Shown: in pieces, positions 14,262-22,001 of the stretch
Position numbering within the stretch: the stretch's first letter is position 1
Layout of the letters: each line of letters starts with the position of its first letter
Assembly: GCF_003115775.1 (NCBI RefSeq)
Contig: NZ_QEES01000005.1
Span: forward strand, 1-64,000
Source of the DNA: Cellulomonas sp. WB94
GTDB lineage: Bacteria; Actinomycetota; Actinomycetes; Actinomycetales; Cellulomonadaceae
Direction: 5' to 3'
Length of the DNA stretch: 64,000 nt
Translations under genes and position numbers: made by a program
Notes under the pieces: generated by a model
The model's input: the letters and a program-made list of their open reading frames with translations, nothing else
What the model was told of the DNA's origin: nothing
Databases searched by the model: none

Positions 14262-15266
14262 TCAGACGCTCGGCACGACGCCCTTGGCCTCACGACGGGC
14301 ATCGCGCCGTGACGCCGCCAGGCTCGCGAGCGTGGTGACTCCGAGGATCCCGACGATCGCGCTCAACGACAACCAGATCGGCACCTCAGGCGCCCACCCG
14401 ACCGGCTGGCCACCGTTGATGAACGGCACCTCGTTCTCATGCATCGCATGCAGGACGAGCTTCACCCCGATGAAACCGAGCAGCACGCCGAGCCCGATGT
14501 TCAGGTACACCAGGCGGGTCAGCAGGCCCCCGATCAGGAAGTACAGCTGGCGCAGCCCCATGAGCGCGAACAGGTTGGCCATGAGGACGAGGTACGGCTC
14601 ACGGGTCAACCCGAAGATCGCGGGGATCGAGTCGAACGCGAACAGCAGGTCGGTCGCACCGAGTGCCACCAGCACGATGAGCATGGGGGTCACGAGCCGG
14701 CGTCCACCCTCGACGAGGGTCAGCCGCACGCCCCGGTAGTCGTCGGTCGCCGGGAGTCGCTTCTGGACGATGCGCAGCAGCAGCGGCGGCGTGTAGTCCT
14801 CCTCGTCGGCCTCGCCCTCGCGCGCCACCTTGACGGCGGTCCACACGAGGAACAGGCCGAAGAGGTAGAACACCCAGCCAAAGTTGGCGATGACGGCGGC
14901 GCCCAGGCCGATGAAGATCCCTCGGAACACGAGCGCCAGGATGATGCCCACGAGCAGTGCCGTCTGCTGGTAGGCCCGCGGCACGGCGAACTTGGTCATG
15001 ATCAGCAAGAAGATGAACAGGTTGTCGACCGAGAGCGAGTACTCGGTGAGCCAGCCCGCGTAGAACTCCCCCGCGTACTGCGCTCCCGACACGCCCCAGA
15101 CACCCAGGCCGAACAGCACCGCGAGCCCGATGTAGAGCGCCAGGTGGCGCAGGGACTCACCGGTGCTGGGCACGTGCGGGCGGCGCCCCACGACGGCGAC
15201 GTCCACGACGAGCAGGGCGCCGGAGAGGCCGAGGGAGACGATCCACACGAGAAGGGAGACGTGCAC
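14262..15266 (-). CDS. TerC family integral membrane protein, second copy
   Basis: This 334-residue multi-pass membrane protein is a TerC/Alx family member. TerC proteins export manganese and help metallate exoenzymes. The conserved core SLSVDNLFIFLLIM with acidic residues in a membrane helix is clear, as is FAFDSIPAIFGLT. About eight or nine hydrophobic segments can be counted. It begins 9 bp after the end of the other terC gene and has no riboswitch of its own, so it is probably co-transcribed and controlled by the upstream switch. The cytoplasmic tail (SRRDARREAKG) is positively charged. Confidence 0.9.
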   Translation of the reverse strand: MHVSLLVWIVSLGLSGALLVVDVAVVGRRPHVPSTGESLRHLALYIGLAVLFGLGVWGVSGAQYAGEFYAGWLTEYSLSVDNLFIFLLIMTKFAVPRAYQQTALLVGIILALVFRGIFIGLGAAVIANFGWVFYLFGLFLVWTAVKVAREGEADEEDYTPPLLLRIVQKRLPATDDYRGVRLTLVEGGRRLVTPMLIVLVALGATDLLFAFDSIPAIFGLTREPYLVLMANLFALMGLRQLYFLIGGLLTRLVYLNIGLGVLLGFIGVKLVLHAMHENEVPFINGGQPVGWAPEVPIWLSLSAIVGILGVTTLASLAASRRDARREAKGVVPSV

Positions 15267-15275
15267 GAGGACCTT

Positions 15276-16298
15276 TCAGCTCACCGGGGTTGAGTCCGCG
15301 GAGGCGACGCGCGCGGCGTCGCCCCGGGTCTTGAGGAGACTTGCCACCGTCGCCACCACAAGGGTTCCGACGATGACCGCCAGGGACAGCCAGATCGGGA
15401 TCTCCGGGGCCCAGGCTACGTGACTGCCGCCGTTGACGAACGGCAGCTCGTTGGTGTGCAGCGCCTCGAGCACCAGCTTGACCCCGATGAAGCCGAGGAT
15501 CACGGCCAGGCCCTGGGACAGGTAGACGAGGCGCGTCAGCAGCCCGCCGAGCAGGAAGTACAGCTGGCGCAGGCCGAGCAGGGCGAACGCATTCGTCGTG
15601 AAGACGATGTACGGCTCCTTCGTGAGCCCGTAGATCGCCGGGATGGAGTCGAGTGCGAACAGGAGGTCCGTACTGCCGATCGCGACCATGACGAGGAGCA
15701 TCGGCGTGAGGTAGCGGGTGCCGTCGATCCGCGTCGTCATCCGGTCGCCGTGGTACTCGTCGGTCGTCGGGACGACCCTCTTGAGCAGGCGGACCGCCAG
15801 CCCGTCGCTCCGCTGCGCGGCCCCGTGATCGTCGCCGGTGTCGTGGTCCTGGCGGGCGAGCTTGATGCCGGTGACGACGAGGAAGCCGCCGAACAGGTAG
15901 AACACCCACGAGAACTGCGCGATCACGGCAGCCCCGAGCAGGATGAAGACGGTCCGCAGCACCAGGGCGATCGCCACTCCGACGAGCAGGACCTTCTGCT
16001 GGTAGGCGCGCGGCACCGCGAAGCCGGTCATGATGATGAGGAACACGAAGAGGTTGTCGACCGACAGGCTCTTCTCGGTCACGTAGCCCGCGAAGTACTC
16101 CGAGCCGTGGTCCCAGCCCCAGGCGATGCCGAGGCCGACGCCGAAGACGAGCGCGAACGCGATGTAGAAGAGCGACCACCGGGCGGACTCACGGAAGGTC
16201 GGTTCGTGCGGGGTCCGCACGTGCGCGTAGAAGTCGAACACGATGATCGCGACGACGAGTGCAGCTGTAGCGCCCCACACCCACAGGGGGACAGACAT
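15276..16298 (-). CDS. TerC family integral membrane protein, riboswitch-controlled copy
   Basis: The 340-residue protein is a paralogue of the neighbouring TerC and carries the same motifs (KSLSVDNLFVFLIIM, FALDSIPAIYGLT). The role is inferred from the family: manganese efflux or metal loading of secreted proteins. The ATG at 16298 lies seven bases after GGAGGT, which forms one arm of a 10-bp hairpin at the 3' end of the yybP-ykoY element; translation is therefore expected to be controlled by manganese. An insert of about 15 residues (DTGDDHGAAQRSD) in the central cytoplasmic loop is not in the second copy. Confidence 0.92.
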   Translation of the reverse strand: MSVPLWVWGATAALVVAIIVFDFYAHVRTPHEPTFRESARWSLFYIAFALVFGVGLGIAWGWDHGSEYFAGYVTEKSLSVDNLFVFLIIMTGFAVPRAYQQKVLLVGVAIALVLRTVFILLGAAVIAQFSWVFYLFGGFLVVTGIKLARQDHDTGDDHGAAQRSDGLAVRLLKRVVPTTDEYHGDRMTTRIDGTRYLTPMLLVMVAIGSTDLLFALDSIPAIYGLTKEPYIVFTTNAFALLGLRQLYFLLGGLLTRLVYLSQGLAVILGFIGVKLVLEALHTNELPFVNGGSHVAWAPEIPIWLSLAVIVGTLVVATVASLLKTRGDAARVASADSTPVS

Positions 16299-16303
16299 GG
16301 TTA

Positions 16304-16432
16304 CCTCCGGTACGGAACTGGGTACCGGAGGTCTCTCCCACTCGGGCGCTCACGCGACCGAGCCGGCGCTACCGGGCCGACCACTGAGTCGACCGTGATG
16401 ACGAGAGCGCCGTGGCGGGATACTCCCCTCCA
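16304..16432 (-). ncRNA. yybP-ykoY manganese riboswitch
   Basis: The leader of the first terC gene contains the hallmark loop sequences of the yybP-ykoY class: GGGGAGTATCCC at its 5' end (16417-16428) and GTGGGAGAGACCTCC near its 3' end. The closing helix is followed by a perfect 10-bp hairpin, CCTCCGGTAC pairing with GTACCGGAGG (16304-16313 and 16322-16331), which contains the ribosome site of terC. That layout suggests translational control, with manganese binding freeing or hiding the ribosome site. This class is well known upstream of terC/alx genes. The exact 5' boundary is approximate. Confidence 0.9.
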
Positions 16433-16479
16433 ACGCGTGCAAGCATACGGCACGGCCCGGCGCGACCCCCGGTCGACTC

Positions 16480-18576
16480 CTAGGCGGTCGCGGTCTGCAT
16501 GCCGCGCAGCTCCCGCTTGAGACCCGAGATCTCGTCACGCAGCCGTGCCGCGACCTCGAACTGCAGCTCGGCGGCCGCCGCGTGCATCTGGTCCGTGAGC
16601 TCCTGGATGAGTCCAGCGAGGTCGCCTGCCGCCACGCCGGCGAGCCTGCTCCGCTCGGTCGGCTTCGGGCCCGACCCGGGCACGGGTGCCTTGCCTCGAC
16701 CCGCCTGCCGGTACCCGCCTGCGAGCAGCTCCTGGGTGTCGACGTCCTCGCGAGCGAGCATGTCGGTGATGTCGCCGATCCGCTTGCGCAGCGGCGTCGG
16801 GTCGATGCCGTTCGCGGTGTTGTAGGCAACCTGCTTCTCGCGACGACGGTTCGTCTCGTCGATCGCCTGGGCCATGGCCGGGGTGATCTGGTCGGCGTAC
16901 ATGTGCACCTGGCCCGACACGTTGCGCGCCGCACGGCCGATGGTCTGGATCAGCGACGTCGCCGAGCGCAGGAAGCCCTGCTTGTCGGCGTCGAGGATGG
17001 CCACGAGCGAGACCTCGGGCAGGTCGAGCCCCTCACGCAGCAGGTTGATCCCGACCAGCACGTCGTACTCGCCCAGCCGCAGCTCGCGCAGCAGCTCGAC
17101 CCGGCGCAGCGTGTCGACCTCGGAGTGCAGGTACCGGACGCGCACGCCCTTCTCGAGCAGGTAGTCGGTGAGGTCCTCCGACATCTTCTTGGTCAGCGTC
17201 GTGACGAGCACCCGCTCGTTCTTCGCGACCCGGAGGTGGATCTCCTCGAGGAGGTCGTCGATCTGGCCCTTCGTGGGCTTGACCACGACCTCGGGGTCGA
17301 TGAGACCCGTGGGCCGGATGATCTGCTCGACGAAGCCGTCAGACATCGACAGCTCGTAGCTCCCGGGCGTCGCGGAGAGGTAGACGGTCTGGCCGATGCG
17401 CTCCACGAACTCGTCCCACCGCAGCGGCCGGTTGTCCATCGCGCTCGGCAGGCGGAACCCGTGGTCCACGAGGTTGCGCTTGCGTGACATGTCGCCCTCG
17501 TACATCGCGCCGATCTGGGGCACCGTCACGTGCGACTCGTCGATGACGAGAAGGAAGTCCTCGGGGAAGTAGTCGAGCAGGGTGTTGGGTGCCGTGCCCG
17601 GGTCGCGGCCGTCGATGTGTCGCGAGTAGTTCTCGATGCCGGAGCACGAGCCGATCTGGCGCATCATCTCGATGTCGTACGTCGTGCGCATGCGCAGGCG
17701 CTGAGCCTCGAGCAGCTTGCCCTGCCGCTCGAACTCCTCGAGCCGGCCCGCGAGCTCGGTCTCGATCGAGCCGATCGCCCGCTCCATCCGCTCGGGCCCG
17801 GCGACGTAGTGAGTCGCCGGGAAGACGTGGATCTCCTTCTCGGTGCGGATCACGTCACCGGTGAGCGGGTGCAGCGTCTGGATCGACTCGATCTCGTCGC
17901 CGAAGAACTCGAAGCGGATCGCGAGCTCCTCGTAGACCGGGATGATCTCGACGGTGTCGCCGCGCACCCGGAACGTCCCGCGCGTGAACGCCATATCGTT
18001 GCGCGTGTACTGCATCCCGACGAACTTCCGCAGGAGCTGGTCCCGCTCGACCTGGTCGCCGACGGCCAGGTGCACCATCCGGTCGACGTACTCCTGCGGG
18101 GTGCCCAGGCCGTAGATGCACGACACGGAGGCGACGACGATGACGTCGCGGCGGGTCAGCAGCGAGGACGTCGCGGAGTGGCGCAGCCGCTCGACCTCGT
18201 CGTTGATCGACGAGTCCTTCTCGATGTAGGTGTCCGTCTGCGCGATGTACGCCTCGGGCTGGTAGTAGTCGTAGTACGAGACGAAGTACTCGACCGCGTT
18301 GTTCGGCAGCAGCTCGCGGAACTCCGTCGCCAGCTGCGCTGCGAGCGTCTTGTTCGGTGCCATCACCAGGGTCGGGCGCTGCAGCTTCTCGATGAGCCAC
18401 GCCGTGGTGGCGGACTTGCCCGTCCCGGTCGCGCCCAGCAGCGTGACGTCCTTCTCGCCGGCGCGGATCCGTGCGGTCAGGTCGGCGATCGCCGTCGGCT
18501 GGTCGCCCGAGGGTGTGTAGTCCGACACGACCTCGAACGGGGCCATGGTCCGCTGCAGATCAGTGACAGGACGCAT
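16480..18576 (-). CDS. uvrB: UvrABC excinuclease subunit B
   Basis: UvrB is the helicase-like damage verification subunit of nucleotide excision repair. The 698-residue protein shows Walker [12 protein letters not shown], the beta-hairpin region [20 protein letters not shown], the DESH Walker B box, and helicase motifs V/VI ([23 protein letters not shown]). The C-terminal UVR domain that binds UvrC is intact ([20 protein letters not shown]). The ATG at 18576 gives MRPVTDLQR, common in actinobacteria; MAPFEV at 18546 is an alternative. It lies downstream of coaE with an 83-bp gap, and uvrA and uvrC lie elsewhere in the window. Confidence 0.96.
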   Translation of the reverse strand: MRPVTDLQRTMAPFEVVSDYTPSGDQPTAIADLTARIRAGEKDVTLLGATGTGKSATTAWLIEKLQRPTLVMAPNKTLAAQLATEFRELLPNNAVEYFVSYYDYYQPEAYIAQTDTYIEKDSSINDEVERLRHSATSSLLTRRDVIVVASVSCIYGLGTPQEYVDRMVHLAVGDQVERDQLLRKFVGMQYTRNDMAFTRGTFRVRGDTVEIIPVYEELAIRFEFFGDEIESIQTLHPLTGDVIRTEKEIHVFPATHYVAGPERMERAIGSIETELAGRLEEFERQGKLLEAQRLRMRTTYDIEMMRQIGSCSGIENYSRHIDGRDPGTAPNTLLDYFPEDFLLVIDESHVTVPQIGAMYEGDMSRKRNLVDHGFRLPSAMDNRPLRWDEFVERIGQTVYLSATPGSYELSMSDGFVEQIIRPTGLIDPEVVVKPTKGQIDDLLEEIHLRVAKNERVLVTTLTKKMSEDLTDYLLEKGVRVRYLHSEVDTLRRVELLRELRLGEYDVLVGINLLREGLDLPEVSLVAILDADKQGFLRSATSLIQTIGRAARNVSGQVHMYADQITPAMAQAIDETNRRREKQVAYNTANGIDPTPLRKRIGDITDMLAREDVDTQELLAGGYRQAGRGKAPVPGSGPKPTERSRLAGVAAGDLAGLIQELTDQMHAAAAELQFEVAARLRDEISGLKRELRGMQTATA

Positions 18577-18659
18577 GGCTCAACCGTACGTCGCACGTCT
18601 GACACGGACGCCCTGCAGGTGACCGCGGGACGCCGAGCGGCCCGTCGACGGCAGGTCGC

Positions 18660-19289
18660 TCACGGACGCTCCGCAGCGGCCTCCGCGGCACGCTCGGCCG
18701 CCAGCCGGGCCCACAGGTCGTCGATCTGGGAGCGCAGGTTGGCGTCACTGCCCGTGCCGTCGAGCACGACGTCCGCGACCTCGAGGCGCTCGGCGTCCGA
18801 CGCCTGCGCCGAGACCCGGGCCTCGGCCTCGTCGCGAGACATCTCCCGTGTCCCGACGAGGCGCTCGACGCGCAGGACCGCAGGAGCGTCCACCACCACG
18901 ACCAGGTGGAACGTGCCCGTCTGCCCGGACTCGACAAGCAGCGGGATGTCATGCACCACGACGGCATCCGGGTCGAGCGTCGCAGCGGCGGCCTCCAGCT
19001 CGGCCGCGAGCCGCCGGACGATCGGATGCACGATCGCGTTGAGTCGATCGAGCGCTGCGCGGTCCCCGAAGACGATGCTCGCGAGCCCCGGCCGGTCGAG
19101 CTCGCCGTCGCTCGTCAGGATGGACGGCCCGAACTCGGCGACCACGTCCTCGAGGCCCTGGGAGCCTGGCGCGAGTGCTCGGCGCGCCAGCTGGTCGGCG
19201 TCGATCACCACCGCACCCAGCTCCGTGAGCCGCTGCGCCGCCACCGACTTGCCTGCTGCGATCCCGCCGGTCAGTCCGATCCGCTGCAT
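18660..19289 (-). CDS. coaE: Dephospho-CoA kinase
   Basis: CoaE phosphorylates the ribose 3' position of dephospho-CoA, the last step of coenzyme A synthesis. The 209-residue product starts MQRIGLTGGIAAGKS, where the P-loop is immediate, and then shows VIDADQLARRAL, VHDIPLLVESG and VRVERLVGTREMSRDEAEAR (lid and substrate-binding segments). In some actinobacteria a GrpB-like domain is fused to the C-terminus; here it is absent. An ATG nine bases upstream is a possible start but gives three extra residues. It follows rpsA on the same strand after a clear terminator-like hairpin. Confidence 0.94.
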   Translation of the reverse strand: MQRIGLTGGIAAGKSVAAQRLTELGAVVIDADQLARRALAPGSQGLEDVVAEFGPSILTSDGELDRPGLASIVFGDRAALDRLNAIVHPIVRRLAAELEAAAATLDPDAVVVHDIPLLVESGQTGTFHLVVVVDAPAVLRVERLVGTREMSRDEAEARVSAQASDAERLEVADVVLDGTGSDANLRSQIDDLWARLAAERAAEAAAERP

Positions 19290-19367
19290 GAACCTCATCC
19301 TGCCCGATCCCGCCGAGAGCCGCCCCCGGCCGCTCCTCCCCTGGATCGCAGCCGGCCCGGACGCACC

Positions 19368-19400
19368 GCGGGCCGGCCACCCGAAGGTGACCGGCCCGCC
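19368..19400 (-). terminator. Hairpin downstream of rpsA
   Basis: A stem of GGGCCGG (19370-19376) and CCGGCCC (19391-19397) with a 14-nt loop follows the rpsA stop codon. The minus-strand tail has no T-run, as is common for terminators in high-GC actinobacteria. It probably ends or attenuates rpsA transcription before coaE. Confidence 0.6.
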
Positions 19401-19434
19401 TGCGACCGTCAGGGCAGCACGTGCCCCGGCTGAG

Positions 19435-20910
19435 TCAGTTGCCCGTGAGCTTCTCGCGCAGAGCCGCCAGCGCCTCGTCCGACGCAAGGGTTCCGGTGGC
19501 CTCCTCGACCGGGGCCGAGGAGTACGAGGACGCGGTCGCGACAGCGCCGCCGCCGTCGCCGCTCGCTGCCTCGGCGTCCGCCTTGGCGGCCTCCGCGACC
19601 TGCTTGCGGTGGGCTTCCCAGCGCTCGTGGGCCTTGGCGTACTGCGCCTCCCACACCTCGCGCTGAGCCTCGTAGCCCTCGAGCCACTCGTTCGTGGCCG
19701 GGTCGAAGCCCTCGGGGTACTTGTAGTTCCCGGCCTCGTCGTACTCCGCCGCCATGCCGTACAGCGCGGGGTCGAAGTCGTCGCTCGTCGGGTCGAAGCC
19801 CTCGTTCGCCTGCTTGAGCGACAGCGAGATCCGGCGACGCTCCAGGTCGATGTCGATGACCTTGACGAAGACGTCGTCGCCGACCTGGACGACCTGCTCC
19901 GGGATCTCGACGTGGCGCACGGCCAGCTCCGAGATGTGCACGAGGCCCTCGATGCCGTCCTCGACGCGCACGAACGCGCCGAAGGGGACGAGCTTCGTGA
20001 CCTTGCCGGGGACGACCTGGCCGATGGCGTGCGTCCGGGCGAAGGCCTGCCACGGGTCTTCCTGCGTCGCCTTGAGCGACAGGGAGACACGCTCGCGGTC
20101 GAAGTCGACGTCGAGAACCTCGACGGTGACCTCCTGACCGACCTCGACGACCTCGGAGGGGTGGTCGATGTGCTTCCAGGACAGCTCGGAGACGTGCACG
20201 AGCCCGTCGACGCCGCCGAGGTCCACGAACGCACCGAAGTTGACGATCGAGGAGACGACGCCCGGACGGACCTGGCCCTTCTGCAGCGTCTGCAGGAAGG
20301 TCGAGCGCACCTCGGACTGCGTCTGCTCGAGCCAGGCACGGCGCGACAGGACGACGTTGTTGCGGTTCTTGTCGAGCTCGATGATCTTGGCCTCGATCTC
20401 CTTGCCGACGTACGGCTGGAGGTCGCGCACCCGACGCATCTCGACCAGCGACGCGGGCAGGAAGCCGCGCAGGCCGATGTCGAGGATGAGGCCGCCCTTG
20501 ACGACCTCGATGACGGTGCCGGTGACGACGCCGTCCTCTTCCTTGATCTTCTCGATCGTGCCCCAGGCGCGCTCGTACTGTGCGCGCTTCTTGGACAGGA
20601 TCAGCCGACCCTCCTTGTCCTCCTTCTGGAGGACGAGCGCCTCGACCTCGTCACCGACCTTGACGACCTCGCCGGGGTCCACGTCGTGCTTGATGGACAG
20701 CTCGCGGGAGGGGATGACGCCTTCGGTCTTGTAACCGATGTCGAGGAGGACCTCATCGCGGTCGACCTTGACGATGGTGCCGGAGACGATGTCGCCATCA
20801 TTGAAGTACTTGATGGTGGCGTCGATCGCAGCAAGGAAGTCCTCGGCCGTGCCGATGTCGTTGATGGCGACCTGCGGCGTGGCGGACTTCGCTGGGGTGG
20901 AAATGCTCAT
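19435..20910 (-). CDS. rpsA: Ribosomal protein S1
   Basis: The 491-residue protein has four S1 RNA-binding repeats, visible from DGDIVSGTIVKVDRDEVLLDIG, then GLILDIGLRGFLPASL, VNFGAFVDLGGVDGLVHVSEL and VPFGAFVRVEDGIEGLVHISEL. It helps mRNA bind the 30S subunit. Actinobacterial S1 has four or so repeats rather than the six of Escherichia coli, so the length is normal. The C-terminal tail, roughly from residue 390, is alanine/glutamate-rich and disordered. The long leader from 20911 to 21149, shared with the divergent methyltransferase, probably holds the promoter. Confidence 0.97.
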   Translation of the reverse strand: MSISTPAKSATPQVAINDIGTAEDFLAAIDATIKYFNDGDIVSGTIVKVDRDEVLLDIGYKTEGVIPSRELSIKHDVDPGEVVKVGDEVEALVLQKEDKEGRLILSKKRAQYERAWGTIEKIKEEDGVVTGTVIEVVKGGLILDIGLRGFLPASLVEMRRVRDLQPYVGKEIEAKIIELDKNRNNVVLSRRAWLEQTQSEVRSTFLQTLQKGQVRPGVVSSIVNFGAFVDLGGVDGLVHVSELSWKHIDHPSEVVEVGQEVTVEVLDVDFDRERVSLSLKATQEDPWQAFARTHAIGQVVPGKVTKLVPFGAFVRVEDGIEGLVHISELAVRHVEIPEQVVQVGDDVFVKVIDIDLERRRISLSLKQANEGFDPTSDDFDPALYGMAAEYDEAGNYKYPEGFDPATNEWLEGYEAQREVWEAQYAKAHERWEAHRKQVAEAAKADAEAASGDGGGAVATASSYSSAPVEEATGTLASDEALAALREKLTGN

Positions 20911-21149
20911 GTAGGGGTGGGCTCCGTTGCGGACAGGATCTAGTGCGGACAGGGATCATGCTGGATTGACGGTGCCGACCACCGCGGACGCAGCCGCTGG
21001 CGGGGTCGGGATCGACCCCACGAGCAGAGCGCTTCTCAGTCGCGCGGCACCGCCGTCCACCCTATCTTCCGTGCGTAGGAAGGGTCAAAGCACGTACGGT
21101 CCACGCACACGTCCACGCACCACGTCACGCACCTCCGAGGAGCGGCCGC

Positions 21150-21974
21150 ATGAGCGAGCCCACGCACGGCCAGCCCGTCGACCCGCTGGCCGACGCCGGC
21201 TACCGCGAGGTCCCGGCGGCCGAGGGCGGCCGTGTCGGCCGGTCCTGGTGGGACGCCAACGCCCGCGAGTACCTCGACGAGCACGGCGACTTCCTCGGCC
21301 CCGCGGACTTCTGCTGGTGCCCGGAGGGACTGCGAGAGACGGACGCCCACCTGCTCGGCGAGCTCGACGGCGCACGCGTGCTCGAGATCGGTGCAGGCGC
21401 CGCCCAGTGCTCGCGCTGGCTCGCGCGGCGCGGCGTGCAGGTCGTCGCGACCGACGTGTCAGGCGGGATGCTGGCCGCCGGCGCGCGCTATGACACCCAG
21501 GTCGGGGCGCACACACCGCTCGTCCACGCCGACGCGCGTGCCCTGCCGTTCGCCGACGCGTCGTTCGACGTCGCGTTCACGGCGTTCGGCGCCATCCCGT
21601 TCGTGCCCGACGCCGACCGCGTGCACGGTGAGGTCGCCCGCGTGCTCCGGCCCGGTGGGCGCTGGGTCTTCGCCGTCACCCACCCTGTGCGCTGGGCGTT
21701 CCCCGACGACCCCGGGGAGGGCGGCCTGACCGCGACCCGCTCGTACTTCGACCGTCGGCCCTACGTGGAGATCGGCGCGTCCGGCCGGGTGCTGTACGCC
21801 GAGTACCACCGCACGCTCGGCGACCACATCGCCGAGCTGGCGGCGGCGGGCTTCGTCCTCGACCGCCTGGTCGAGCCCGAGTGGCCCAGCGACAACGACC
21901 GCACCTGGGGTGGCTGGGGGCCGGTGCGAGGTGCCCGGCTGCCCGGGACGGCCATCTTCGTCACGCACCGCTGA
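21150..21974 (+). CDS. Class I SAM-dependent methyltransferase
   Basis: The 274-residue protein is a Rossmann-fold methyltransferase of the Methyltransf_11 type. Motif I is ARVLEIGAGAAQCSRW, and the acidic end of strand 2 is VVATDVSGGML; FDVAFTAFGAIPFVPDADRV is motif II/III. The substrate is unknown; an N-terminal segment with WWDANAREYLDEHGDFLG is common in a conserved actinobacterial group next to polA and rpsA. The ATG at 21150 is preceded by GAGGAGCGGCCGC, a good ribosome site. It diverges from rpsA and converges on polA. Confidence 0.88.
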   Translation: MSEPTHGQPVDPLADAGYREVPAAEGGRVGRSWWDANAREYLDEHGDFLGPADFCWCPEGLRETDAHLLGELDGARVLEIGAGAAQCSRWLARRGVQVVATDVSGGMLAAGARYDTQVGAHTPLVHADARALPFADASFDVAFTAFGAIPFVPDADRVHGEVARVLRPGGRWVFAVTHPVRWAFPDDPGEGGLTATRSYFDRRPYVEIGASGRVLYAEYHRTLGDHIAELAAAGFVLDRLVEPEWPSDNDRTWGGWGPVRGARLPGTAIFVTHR

Positions 21975-22001
21975 CGACCGCCGACGGGGCGCGACGAGCC
22001 G

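Noticed and set aside
17530-20943. Plus-strand frame of 1137 codons
   Set aside because: It is antisense to uvrB, coaE and rpsA and has no recognisable domain.
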